Shown in pieces: positions 23,880 through 32,105 of a stretch of DNA of 64,000 bases; position 1 is the stretch's first letter, and each line of letters begins with the position of its first letter. Both the position numbers and the translations under genes were made by a program. Under the pieces are notes generated by a model. The model did not search any database, was not told the origin of the DNA, and saw only the letters and a program-made list of their open reading frames with translations. Origin of the DNA: CAXXOK01 sp963675655. GTDB taxonomy: Bacteria > Bacillota > Clostridia > Christensenellales > Aristaeellaceae. The stretch spans positions 2,356,001 to 2,420,000 of the forward strand of contig OY776489.1 of the NCBI GenBank assembly GCA_963675655.1, written 5' to 3'.

Positions 23880-26218
23880 TATGCCATCACCGTCACTTTC
23901 AAGTGTTCATCATCATAGGGACTTTTACGAACCAACAGGTAAATCATCAACCCTAGTAAAAGCACTGCGATCACGGTTGCCAGGGTCACCCCACCGCCGG
24001 AAAACAACAACCCAAGCTGATAGATAATCAGCGCGGATACATACGCAAAGCCGGTTTGGTACCCAATGGCAAACCAAGTCCATTTGGCGCTGTTCATCTC
24101 CCGCTTAATAGCGCCGATGGCAGCAAAGCAAGGCGCGCATAGCAGATTGAAGATTAAGAAACTGAATGCCGCCAGCGCCCCGTGCCCGCCGCTGCTTTGT
24201 GCAAAAGCCATGGCAATGGGGGAAAGGCCGGATTCTATTTCATCCGAAGAACCTTCATCCAGTAAGGCTGCTGCGGCATCCCCGCCTTCATCATCCACTA
24301 CCCCGCAGAGCACGCCGAAAACGCCAACTACCTCTTCTTTGGCGACCAGGCCCATAATGGTTGCTACTGTGGATTGCCAATTGCCAAAGCCCAGAGGGCT
24401 AAACACGGGCGCAACAGCGCTGCCCGCCTTGCCCAGCATACTTTCATCCATGTCGTCCACTGCGCCGAAAACAGCGGGTGCGGTTTCGACCACCGTTATA
24501 TCACTTAAAGCAGCTGCGTCTGCCGCTGCATTTGTCTGCGGCGAAACCCAACCATAACCGGAGGTAAACCAGATCAGGATACTGGCAACAACAATTACCG
24601 TTCCGGCACGCTTGATAAAGCTCCAGCCGCGTTCCCACATGCTGTGCAGCACGTTGCGAGTGCTGGGTGCATGGTAAGCGGGCAGTTCCATGACAAACGG
24701 TGCGGGATCCCCTGCAAAGGCGCGTGTTTTTTTAAGGATGATGCCGCTGACTACAACGGCTGCAACCCCAATGAAGTAAGCTGTTGTGGCTACCCAACCC
24801 GCGTTATGGAATAGCGCACCCGCAATCAAAGCGACAATGGGCATTTTTGCGCCGCAGGGAATGAATGTGGTCGTCATAATGGTCATTTTACGGTCGCGAT
24901 CGTTCTCAATCGTACGGGAGGCCATTACACCGGGAACACCGCAGCCGGAGGAAATGAGCATGGGAATAAAGCTTTTACCGGAGAGGCCAAAGCGACGGAA
25001 AATGCGATCCATAATGAACGCGACACGCGACATATAGCCCACATCTTCCAGAATGGCCAACAATAGGAACAGTACCAACATTTGTGGCACAAAACCAATG
25101 ACTGCGCCGACGCCGCCGATGATACCATCGCCGATCAGCCCCACCAGCCAGTCTGCCGTACCGATAGAACCGAGCCAGTTCATCACCGGCTCCTGTATCC
25201 AAGCACCCACAAAAGTATCGTTCGTAAAATCAGTAACAATCGTACCAATGGTGGTTACGGAGAGATAATAGACCAGAAACATAATAGCAGCAAAAATCGG
25301 TAATGCCAGCCAGCGATTGGTGAGCACCCGGTCGATTTTGTCCGATGTGGTCAGCGCGCCTTTGGGACGGCGCTTGGTAACACAGCTGGATACGAGCTTG
25401 CTAATATAGGCATACCGTTGATTGGTGATGATGGATTCTGCATCATCATCCAATTCCTTTTCGCATTCGAGGATCACACGTTCGATTTCATCCCGGATGC
25501 CATGAGGCAGGTTCAGCTGGGCGAGTACCTTCTCGTCCCTTTCAAACAGTTTGATCGTGTACCAGCGGGAAAGATGCGACGCGACAATCCCGCCTGTGTG
25601 CACACTTCCGTCGGCGTGGTGATGGTGCGCCGGTGTCTGGCCGTCTCGATGAGTGATTAAATCCTCAATATGCGCCAGCGCATGCTCTACACTGCCGGCA
25701 AATACATGAGGCGACTCGTGGCGAGCGGCAGTCTTAGCCAGCGCAACAGCCTTTTGGGCTGCGATTTGTGAACCCTCTGAACGTAGAGCAGAGGTCTCCA
25801 CGACCTCGCAACCCAGCGCCTCACCCAACTTTTGCAAGTGGATGGTATCGCCGTTTTTCCGGGTCAGATCGATCATATTCAGAGCGATCACCATGGGGAT
25901 GCCCAGTTCCGCGAGCTGCGTAGTAAGGTATAGATTCCGTTCGATATTGGTGGCGTCTACAACGTTGAGAATTACGTCCGGACGCTCATTAACCAGATAG
26001 CCACGAGCGACAACTTCTTCCAGCGTATAGGGACTTAAGCTGTAAATGCCAGGTAAATCTTGTAAGATTACCCCGGGCATTCCTTTGATTTTGCCCTCTT
26101 TTTTCTCTACGGTTACACCGGGCCAGTTACCAACGTACTGGTTGCTGCCGGTTAAATCATTAAAAAGTGTTGTTTTACCGGAATTTGGATTTCCCGCCAA
26201 GGCGATTTTGACATCCAT
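23879..26218 (-). CDS. feoB: ferrous iron transporter B
   Basis: GTP-dependent uptake of Fe(II) across the cytoplasmic membrane, 779 aa. N-terminal G domain: G1 ALAGNPNSGKTTLFNDLTG, G3 LQDLPGIYSL, G4 NMID, then the GDI helical region. The histidine-rich insert HHHHADGSVHTGG at about residues 195-210 may bind metal. From about residue 280 come the paired gate motifs with ISSGCGVPGVMASR and FIPCGAKMP, then further membrane helices to the C-terminus. A metal-box palindrome lies immediately upstream. The ribosome site is AGGAGG. Confidence 0.98.
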   Translation of the reverse strand: MDVKIALAGNPNSGKTTLFNDLTGSNQYVGNWPGVTVEKKEGKIKGMPGVILQDLPGIYSLSPYTLEEVVARGYLVNERPDVILNVVDATNIERNLYLTTQLAELGIPMVIALNMIDLTRKNGDTIHLQKLGEALGCEVVETSALRSEGSQIAAQKAVALAKTAARHESPHVFAGSVEHALAHIEDLITHRDGQTPAHHHHADGSVHTGGIVASHLSRWYTIKLFERDEKVLAQLNLPHGIRDEIERVILECEKELDDDAESIITNQRYAYISKLVSSCVTKRRPKGALTTSDKIDRVLTNRWLALPIFAAIMFLVYYLSVTTIGTIVTDFTNDTFVGAWIQEPVMNWLGSIGTADWLVGLIGDGIIGGVGAVIGFVPQMLVLFLLLAILEDVGYMSRVAFIMDRIFRRFGLSGKSFIPMLISSGCGVPGVMASRTIENDRDRKMTIMTTTFIPCGAKMPIVALIAGALFHNAGWVATTAYFIGVAAVVVSGIILKKTRAFAGDPAPFVMELPAYHAPSTRNVLHSMWERGWSFIKRAGTVIVVASILIWFTSGYGWVSPQTNAAADAAALSDITVVETAPAVFGAVDDMDESMLGKAGSAVAPVFSPLGFGNWQSTVATIMGLVAKEEVVGVFGVLCGVVDDEGGDAAAALLDEGSSDEIESGLSPIAMAFAQSSGGHGALAAFSFLIFNLLCAPCFAAIGAIKREMNSAKWTWFAIGYQTGFAYVSALIIYQLGLLFSGGGVTLATVIAVLLLGLMIYLLVRKSPYDDEHLKVTVMA

Positions 26219-26241
26219 GAGCTGAACCTCCTATTCTTTGA

Positions 26242-26259
26242 GGTTAGATTTATCTAACC
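26242..26259 (-). promoter_or_regulatory. palindromic metal-regulator box upstream of feoB
   Basis: GGTTAGAT and ATCTAACC form a perfect 8-bp inverted repeat with a 2-bp spacer. It resembles DtxR/IdeR-type boxes (TTAGGTTAG-like half-sites). It lies between feoA and feoB, so feoB may have its own regulated promoter. Confidence 0.65.
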
Positions 26260-26304
26260 GCTGCCCAAATGAAAAGCGACTCCCGCCGCGCTTACCGTGA
26301 TGTA

Positions 26305-26535
26305 TTATACGTATCCCTGTACTTCAATCAAAGCTGCATCTCCTTTACGAACGGAGAGCTCGTAACCACGCACTGTCAGTTCGATCGGGTCGCCTAGCGG
26401 AGCAACTTTCCGCACATAAATTTCGGTCCCTTTCGTCAGCCCCATATCCATAATGCGGCGTTTCAACGCGCCCTCACCATGCAGCTTCAGTACAGTTGCG
26501 TGCTGCCCAATGGGAATATCCTTGAGTGTTTTCAT
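26305..26535 (-). CDS. feoA: FeoA domain protein (second copy)
   Basis: A 76-aa SH3-like FeoA protein, the small cytoplasmic partner of FeoB. Typical residues are seen in LKDIPIGQHATVLKL, the RRIMDMGLTKGTEI core and the final VRGYELSVRKGDAALIEV strand. It is separated from the upstream feoA by 13 bp and from feoB by 86 bp containing a metal box. Confidence 0.93.
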   Translation of the reverse strand: MKTLKDIPIGQHATVLKLHGEGALKRRIMDMGLTKGTEIYVRKVAPLGDPIELTVRGYELSVRKGDAALIEVQGYV

Positions 26536-26548
26536 GGTAGTACCTCCT

Positions 26549-26761
26549 TTAGATCATTACACGCATAGCCATGCTTTGGTTCAGAGCAACACGGCTGCCT
26601 TTAACACGCAGAATCAGGTTGCCGCCCAGATCATTGACAATTTCCACCTCTTCTCCAACAACAAACCCAAGCTCGGCAAGTCTTTGGCGTACCTCGTCTT
26701 TGCCTGTGATTTTTTGAATGGTATTCACTTCGCCAATGGAGGCCATTAATAAGGGCATCAT
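26549..26761 (-). CDS. feoA: FeoA domain protein (first copy)
   Basis: A 70-aa FeoA protein: RQRLAELGFVVGEEVEIV and the LRVKGSRVALNQSMAMRV end match the family. The start is ATG 26761 after AGGAGG. First gene of the feo operon, below a promoter that carries metal-box sequences. Two separate FeoA genes before feoB are common in Clostridia; the two copies share the fold but little sequence. Confidence 0.92.
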   Translation of the reverse strand: MMPLLMASIGEVNTIQKITGKDEVRQRLAELGFVVGEEVEIVNDLGGNLILRVKGSRVALNQSMAMRVMI

Positions 26762-26797
26762 AGTTTCCTCCTAGCAGTATACGTTGCTGGCTTGATA

Positions 26798-26813
26798 GTT
26801 AGTTAAGACTAAC
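26798..26813 (-). promoter_or_regulatory. metal-regulator operator downstream of the feo promoter
   Basis: GTTAGT-TAAG-ACTAAC, a perfect 6-bp inverted repeat. It begins about 14 bp downstream of the feoA -10 element, where bound repressor would block transcription. It shares the GTTAG half-site with the box near feoB. Confidence 0.65.
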
Positions 26814-26826
26814 CCGCCGCGACAAC

Positions 26827-26855
26827 AGTTTATCATCTCTAACTAATGGTGTCAA
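26827..26855 (-). promoter_or_regulatory. feo operon promoter
   Basis: Minus strand TTGACA (26850-26855), 17 bp, TAAACT (26827-26832). The spacer contains ATTAGTTAGAGAT, which is related to the GTTAG half-sites. Confidence 0.8.
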
Positions 26856-26859
26856 CCAA

Positions 26860-27050
26860 AATTATTGATTTTACGAAGATTGTGGTTGGCTTATCAAACA
26901 AAGAGACTTTATAATTGCAAGGAGATAATTCTTAATGGAAAATATATGATCCTCTCTTTAATGCAAATAGCAAAGATACACAATTCTAAAAACAATATGT
27001 GCTGCAACCTAAATATCTTTAAGCTTTGAGATTATGAAAGGCATGTAAAA
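26860..27050. other. AT-rich gene-free stretch
   Basis: No ORF, repeat or clear promoter is visible here. It separates the feo promoter from the terminator of the next minus-strand gene. Confidence 0.5.
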
Positions 27051-27055
27051 CAAAG

Positions 27056-27091
27056 CGCCTTCCCCGTTTGTTAAAAACGGGGAAGGCGCCA
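27056..27091 (-). terminator. terminator after the small RHH-like gene
   Basis: Minus strand GGCGCCTTCCCCGTTT and its complement AAACGGGGAAGGCGC with a 5-nt loop, then TTTGTTTT. Confidence 0.85.
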
Positions 27092-27109
27092 TATAACGAT
27101 GCTTAGTGA

Positions 27110-27553
27110 TTAGTTCTGGTCTTCCAGCGCCTGACGAATCATCTCTTCCGCAAGCTCGGAAGCTTTGCGGCCTTGCTCTTGGGCAACGGCCTTCAAGGTC
27201 TTTGCCGTTTCGCATTGCAGACGAATCATCATCGGTGTCAGGCAGCCGCCATACTTCACTTCTTTTTGAGCCGCGAAGAAATCCGCCTCGGAAAGATGGT
27301 TTTCGGCCCAGGCATTCGCCTCTTCATTGGAGAAGGGAATGAGACGCTCGCCATATCCCCATGTATTGGGTGCGACACGTTTCGCATAACGCGAACGGGA
27401 GCCACCCTCGCCATACAGGAAATAGTCGCCCGCTTCCGTTATGTAAAGCGTTTCGGAGATATACCCGCGTTCCGAGCTATAACCACGCTGCCAGTTTCCT
27501 AACGGTTTTGCCGTTTCGGTATCGTATACCTTGTTGTCGATCATCTGTTGCAT
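27110..27553 (-). CDS. uncharacterised 147-aa protein with ribbon-helix-helix-like end
   Basis: Family unknown. The N-terminal half is aromatic and Gly-rich (YISETLYITEAGDYFLYGEGGSRS, NTWGYGERLIPF), as in small beta domains. The last 40 residues (LTPMMIRLQCETAKTLKAV ... ELAEEMIRQALE) have the strand-helix-helix pattern of ribbon-helix-helix DNA-binding proteins. The start is ATG 27553, six bases after AGGAGG. It lies 115 bp after the thioredoxin-reductase-like gene on the same strand and ends at its own terminator, so it may or may not belong to that operon. Confidence 0.75.
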   Translation of the reverse strand: MQQMIDNKVYDTETAKPLGNWQRGYSSERGYISETLYITEAGDYFLYGEGGSRSRYAKRVAPNTWGYGERLIPFSNEEANAWAENHLSEADFFAAQKEVKYGGCLTPMMIRLQCETAKTLKAVAQEQGRKASELAEEMIRQALEDQN

Positions 27554-27668
27554 AGCCAACCTCCTGCTTCTTCCATCGTCCTGTATGTTTTTTGTTCTGG
27601 GATTGGGGTGATGGTATTTGGATGAAACCCGAATGATTCGGATGGCGTATCACAACCGAACAAACAGG

Positions 27669-28892
27669 TTACGACTTTACCAAATCATCAATCGCGGTGG
27701 GGCAGATGTCCCCACAGGTTACGCAGCCAACCACCTGATTGCCTTTAATGTACGTAACGCAAGGGGTTTCACATACGTTCAGGCGTTGGGCGATACCGTT
27801 GGATTTGTATACGTCCGCTTTGATCAACTGCAAATCGCAATGGCACTGTTCGTATTTTTCCATCTGCGTGAGCAGTTCGCGGTCATCCGCAGAAGCGGCA
27901 TTGTAGACGTATACGATCCGGGGCGTTTCACCCATGATCTGGTTTTCAAACATATCGCTTTCCGCAATATATTTTTCTGCCGCATACCCTGCAATGGCAC
28001 CGTCGCCAACAGCAGTGGCAACCTGTTTCAAGAACTTGTCGCGCACGTCGCCGGCACAGAACACACCGGGGATTTTGGTTTCCATTCGTTCATTTGTGAT
28101 TACGTAGCCGCTCCGATTCATATCTATTATACCACGGAAAAGCTCTGTGTTGGGAACATATCCGATAAAAATAAAGCAAGTATCTACCGGAACATCCACA
28201 ATTTCTCCGGTTTTGGAATTTTTCAGCGCTACGGCATGCAGATGCTCGTCGCCTTTAAACTCGGCCACCGTCGTATTCCACATAAACTCCATTTTTTCAT
28301 TCGCCATCGCTTCGTTTTTAGCGATCTCATTGCAATCCATCGTGCCTTCATCATGCAGCACGGATACAATCACCTTGCTGGCGAATTTGGTTAGGAAGAT
28401 GCCTTCCTCAATGGCGGCGTCGCCGCTGCCGATGACCATAACGGTTTTACCGGTGTTGGCAGCTGCATCGCACGTGGCGCAAAAAGAAATACCCTTGTCA
28501 AAAAGATATTTATCTTCGTTTACAGCGCCGGTGAGACGGGGCTTGCCGCCTGAGGCGATAATAACCACCTTGCAATGGAACTCGTTGCGGAAGGTTTCTA
28601 CTACTTTATCCTCGCCCTCCAGTTTTACGGCACGCACATCGGTAAGCTTGAACTTCACGCCGAATTTTTTTGCCTGTTTGTGGAAAAGTTCCATCAATCC
28701 AAGGCCAGTGCTGCCTTCCGGGAAACCGGGATAGTTTTCGATTTCGTTGGTGTAGGTAGCCAGGCCGCCTACGAGTGCTTTTTCAATAATCAAGGTTTTC
28801 AACCGCGCACGGCCACAATAAATCCCGGCGGTCATACCCGCCGCGCCGCCGCCAATAATGACAACGTCATAATTTTCTACTTTTTTCTCCAT
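27669..28892 (-). CDS. thioredoxin-reductase-like flavoprotein with thioredoxin-fold tail
   Basis: An FAD/NADPH-dependent disulfide reductase, 407 aa. FAD loop VVIIGGGAAGMTAGIYCGRA, redox motif CATC at about residue 138 just before the NADPH loop VMVIGSGDAAIEEG, and the second FAD motif GVFCAGDVRDKFLKQ. Residues from about 315 on are an extra domain not present in TrxB (about 310 aa). The segment NVCETPCVTYIKGNQVVG aligns with the cis-Pro half of thioredoxin, but the usual WCGPC site is replaced (YNAASADDRE). The tail has several other cysteines, ending CVTCGDIC. It is the last gene of the YeeE/TusA sulfur operon, so it may deliver electrons to that pathway. Confidence 0.88.
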   Translation of the reverse strand: MEKKVENYDVVIIGGGAAGMTAGIYCGRARLKTLIIEKALVGGLATYTNEIENYPGFPEGSTGLGLMELFHKQAKKFGVKFKLTDVRAVKLEGEDKVVETFRNEFHCKVVIIASGGKPRLTGAVNEDKYLFDKGISFCATCDAAANTGKTVMVIGSGDAAIEEGIFLTKFASKVIVSVLHDEGTMDCNEIAKNEAMANEKMEFMWNTTVAEFKGDEHLHAVALKNSKTGEIVDVPVDTCFIFIGYVPNTELFRGIIDMNRSGYVITNERMETKIPGVFCAGDVRDKFLKQVATAVGDGAIAGYAAEKYIAESDMFENQIMGETPRIVYVYNAASADDRELLTQMEKYEQCHCDLQLIKADVYKSNGIAQRLNVCETPCVTYIKGNQVVGCVTCGDICPTAIDDLVKS

Positions 28893-28918
28893 GATGCCCG
28901 TTCCTTCTTCCTTATTGA

Positions 28919-29467
28919 TTACATAAAGAACTTAGCCAGCAGTTTGCTGCCGATAAACGCGCCTACAAGCAGGAATACCGCAAAAACCCAGCCGGACAGC
29001 GAAAGGGAAGCGATACCGCTGAACAATGCGCCGATATTACAGCCACCGGCTAAACGAGCACCATAGCCCATTAATAAACCGCCAAGTACCGCAGCAACAA
29101 CCTGTTTGAGTGATTTGATCTTTTTGAATTTAAACTGGGAAGCCAGAAGCGTAGCTAATAGCGCGCCGAAAATCAAGCCAACGTTCAGCATAGTGCCCCC
29201 GTGGCTGAGGATTCCGGCCTCCAGTGTAGATTGCGCCCCTGAAGAGGAAAAGTAGTACCACTTCTCCACGCTTCCGCCAAACAGTTGATATACCCACGCG
29301 CCCCAGTTAGCGAGGGTGCCCGACACACCCCATGGGTTGCCGGAATAGGCGAAAAGGGCGATCTGCGTAATGGACAGGAGCACGGCGCCCGTGATATAGG
29401 TAAAGGGGTTTTTAAAAACCATCTTATAATAGCGGTTTTTACTGACCTTTTGCCAGAACTGTTTCAA
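28919..29467 (-). CDS. YeeE/YedE-family membrane protein, second half-channel
   Basis: A 182-aa protein with about four to five membrane helices and the family signature GGLLMGYGARLAGGCNIGALFSG, whose Cys is conserved in thiosulfate channels of the YeeE/TsuA type. Full-length YeeE proteins are about 330-350 aa with two such halves. Here the halves are separate genes flanking tusA, so this one probably pairs with the 231-aa protein at 29800-30495. Substrate (thiosulfate, or selenium compounds in some YedE proteins) is inferred from family. Confidence 0.88.
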   Translation of the reverse strand: MKQFWQKVSKNRYYKMVFKNPFTYITGAVLLSITQIALFAYSGNPWGVSGTLANWGAWVYQLFGGSVEKWYYFSSSGAQSTLEAGILSHGGTMLNVGLIFGALLATLLASQFKFKKIKSLKQVVAAVLGGLLMGYGARLAGGCNIGALFSGIASLSLSGWVFAVFLLVGAFIGSKLLAKFFM

Positions 29468-29520
29468 GTTCCCACTACCTTCCTTTCAGGGGTGAAGTTC
29501 ACGTTAGTGCAGGGTTGTTA

Positions 29521-29742
29521 TTACTTTTCGATAATAACGTCCCACTCGCCGTCGTCTACTTCTTCCACTTCTACATTGTAGCCCTGCGTACGGGCCCATT
29601 CAGGGACGTTCTTCATCGCACAGCTGTGGTCGATATGCACAATCAGCACATCGCCGGCGCTCAGCGTGTTCATTTTCTTTTCCGCTTTCATCAAAGGTAC
29701 CGGGCAAGCCTCGCCCATGCAATCCAATTCGAACTCAGCCAT
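29521..29742 (-). CDS. TusA-family sulfur carrier
   Basis: A 73-aa sulfur-transfer protein. The active-site motif is CMGEACPVPLMKAEKKM near the N-terminus: the Cys in ACPxP carries the persulfide. Gene order YeeE-half, TusA, YeeE-half indicates that it accepts sulfur from the channel. In E. coli the matching partners are YeeE and YeeD. Ribosome site GGGAGGA. Confidence 0.93.
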   Translation of the reverse strand: MAEFELDCMGEACPVPLMKAEKKMNTLSAGDVLIVHIDHSCAMKNVPEWARTQGYNVEVEEVDDGEWDVIIEK

Positions 29743-29799
29743 AATCGTGTCCTCCCGTATTTTTGTTATTTTGAGGCGTTATGCTGTATAAGCATAAGG

Positions 29800-30495
29800 C
29801 TACTCTTCGTCTTTAATCCCCATTTTTTTACGTTCCCATAGATCGGCTGCCACATACAGGCAGGCAATAATCAGCAGTTGAATCACGATAGCGCCAAACC
29901 AGCCGAAAACATCCGGCAGGAAGATGCGCGGCGCGCCTGCGATAACGTTAAGATTCCACCAACCCATGTCTTTGGCGCCCCACAGTGACCCGATCACAAA
30001 GAATACCAGCGCAAGCATCTGCATAGCGAAACCTTCGCCGATGCGCATCAGTGTACCAGATGCGCAACCGCCCGCGATGACCATGCCGATGCCGAACATT
30101 ACGCCGCCAACAACGGTTGCCAAGCTTACCGGCATCACATAGCCCTGCCCGGGAATGGCCTGCCCCGACGCAAAAGCGCTGTACTTAATTGCGGTAAAGC
30201 CGATGGACGTGATGGCAAAGGCAATCAATACCGCTTTGGTAATCGACGTGCTGCCCGTGATGCACGGGTCACGCAGCGACGCCGTAAAACAGAAGCGGGA
30301 TTTTTGCAGAATAAAACCAAAGCATCCGCCGAAAACCCAGAACATGGCTGTTCCGCTGGATTTGAACACAGCGAGCAGTATACCGATCGCAACCATTCCC
30401 AAGAACACGAGAATGCCGATTGGCAACTGGTTCTTCTTCTTTTTTCTGGTTCTTGTCGCCGTCCTATGAACTGGAATTTTCGCAGTTTCCGACAT
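29800..30495 (-). CDS. YeeE/YedE-family membrane protein, first half-channel
   Basis: A 231-aa membrane protein. A basic N-terminal region (RTATRTRKKKKNQ) precedes about five helices. FGIGMVIAGGCASGTLMRIGEG carries the conserved GGCxxGxLxR signature of sulfur transporters, and a second Cys lies in QKSRFCFTASLRDP. The start is taken at ATG 30495, five bases after GGGAGGTG; the longer ORF to 30603 lacks a ribosome site. First gene of the sulfur operon, divergent from a LysR regulator 373 bp away. Confidence 0.88.
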   Translation of the reverse strand: MSETAKIPVHRTATRTRKKKKNQLPIGILVFLGMVAIGILLAVFKSSGTAMFWVFGGCFGFILQKSRFCFTASLRDPCITGSTSITKAVLIAFAITSIGFTAIKYSAFASGQAIPGQGYVMPVSLATVVGGVMFGIGMVIAGGCASGTLMRIGEGFAMQMLALVFFVIGSLWGAKDMGWWNLNVIAGAPRIFLPDVFGWFGAIVIQLLIIACLYVAADLWERKKMGIKDEE

Positions 30496-30764
30496 CCCAG
30501 CACCTCCCATATAGATCAGCGGATTGTAGATTCCGCCGACTTTGCTTGAAATATTATAGCATGGAGCACTCTTACCGTAACATTGAAGTTCCTTGTGCTG
30601 CATTAGACAATTTTATCACAATCTTTTTCAAACGCCGGTGGGCAAATGTTCATAGGGCCGCAATTGCTGATATATAAAGGATATAAACCATAGAGTTCAC
30701 ATTTTGGTTAAGCCTATGACTATTGTGAAAAAATATTTAATATTGTATCGAGTTTGCAATTTAG

Positions 30765-30796
30765 CTATAAGTATGATTGATAGCCATAGCTTATAG
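30765..30796 (+). promoter_or_regulatory. inverted repeat at the lysR promoter
   Basis: CTATAAG (30765-30771) and CTTATAG (30790-30796) are perfect inverted arms 18 bp apart that overlap the LysR promoter, as expected for an autoregulatory LysR-type site. Confidence 0.5.
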
Positions 30797-30805
30797 TGGT
30801 ATAAT
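30777..30805 (+). promoter_or_regulatory. promoter of the LysR-type gene
   Basis: TTGATA (30777-30782), 17 bp, TATAAT (30800-30805). Confidence 0.8.
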
Positions 30806-30868
30806 GAAACACAATACCAGCGATGAATGCTGTACAGCGATAAACTGCACGAAAAAGGAGGAACCATT

Positions 30869-31768
30869 GTGCAACTGGAACATCTGGCCTTGTTTTTAAA
30901 GATAGCGCAAGAAAAAAGCATTTCAAAGGTTGCGAGCGCTTCACATATTTCCCAGCCGGCACTAAGTTTACAGATGCAAAAGCTGGAAGATATTTTAAAT
31001 TGCAAACTTTTTGAACGCAGCAATAGAGGAATACAATTAACAGATGCTGGAATTATAACGAAACGTTATGCCGCACAACTCATGTTTACCTATGACCAGT
31101 TCATGGAGGAGCTGCATAACCTGCGTAACCACAACGATACCTGCCGCGTAGTAGCAACGCAGGTAGCCGCAAATTATGCGATTCCCTGCACACTGGTTAA
31201 GGCGAAGGAAAAGTTTCCGGAGTATATGTTTACGCTGGCCTCCATGCCTTCGCTGGAGGTAATCCGGCAGGTGACCAGCAATCAGGCGGATATTGGGTTC
31301 ATTGTCGGAGAAACGGACGAAACGGATCTGTACTGTAAAAATGTGTTCTCCGATCAGATCGTTCTGGTGGCTGCGAAGGACTATAATGTAAAATGCAGCC
31401 TGTCCATGAACGGATTGAAGCGGCATCCGCTGGTGCTGCTGGATGAGAACTACAGCTCCTACCGGATGATGGCCAACCAGCTTAAAAGCATGGGGTTTGC
31501 CATGGATGATTTCAACGTATCGTACCATCTGGATTCCACCGAGTCGGTAAAATCGATGGTAATCGGCGGTAATGGGCTTTCCTTTTTACCATATATGGCT
31601 GTTAAAAAGGAAATATACCTGCAGCAGTTGAAGCTGGTGGATACGGAAGACTTCTGCCTCCGCTACGACGTATCCATTATCTACAAGCAAAAGGTAGAGG
31701 ATAGTAATTATCAGGTAATGATGGTGAAAAAGTACTTCGAAAACATGGTGCCTACGACGATTTGTTAG
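30869..31768 (+). CDS. LysR-family transcriptional regulator
   Basis: A 299-aa LysR regulator. Helix-turn-helix at residues 1-60 (LEHLALFLKIAQEKSISKVASASHISQPALSLQMQKLE), then a substrate-binding-like effector domain from about residue 90. The start is GTG 30869 after AAAAGGAGG. It is divergent from the YeeE/TusA operon and convergent with a second tusA (17-bp overlap), so control of sulfur uptake is the likely role, similar to CysB/CysL regulators. The effector is unknown. Confidence 0.92.
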   Translation: MQLEHLALFLKIAQEKSISKVASASHISQPALSLQMQKLEDILNCKLFERSNRGIQLTDAGIITKRYAAQLMFTYDQFMEELHNLRNHNDTCRVVATQVAANYAIPCTLVKAKEKFPEYMFTLASMPSLEVIRQVTSNQADIGFIVGETDETDLYCKNVFSDQIVLVAAKDYNVKCSLSMNGLKRHPLVLLDENYSSYRMMANQLKSMGFAMDDFNVSYHLDSTESVKSMVIGGNGLSFLPYMAVKKEIYLQQLKLVDTEDFCLRYDVSIIYKQKVEDSNYQVMMVKKYFENMVPTTIC

Positions 31769-31991
31769 CGTCGAAATCATGGGAGATGGTAATTTCCCAT
31801 ACGCCGGGTATCGGCTCATTTACTTTCGCGCCGATATGCTGCTTTTGGCAGTAGGAAAGCAGAGATTCGCATGTGCAACTGTGATCGGTAATCACCGTTA
31901 CGCTTTCTCCACGGCTAAGCTGTTCGTTAAACTGCATCAGCTTCATCAGCGGCAGGGGGCATATATCTCCCAAACAATCCAGACGGTACAT
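31752..31991 (-). CDS. TusA-family sulfur carrier (second copy)
   Basis: A 79-aa TusA protein with active-site CLGDICPLPLMKLMQ and a second Cys pair in HSCTCESLLSYC. The start is ATG 31991 after AAGGAGGGGG; the longer frame to 32042 has no ribosome site. Its 3' end overlaps the end of the LysR gene on the opposite strand. It is only about 50% like the copy at 29521, so it probably serves a different partner. Confidence 0.9.
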   Translation of the reverse strand: MYRLDCLGDICPLPLMKLMQFNEQLSRGESVTVITDHSCTCESLLSYCQKQHIGAKVNEPIPGVWEITISHDFDANKSS

Positions 31992-32105
31992 GGTATCCCC
32001 CTCCTTTTTTAGAATTGTAGCACGCGCAGGGTTGCGGGGCAAGCGGGATTTTTACGTACATTGTGCCTGTAAAACTGGGCGTGCAAACAGCAGGGTGAGA
32101 AAAAG

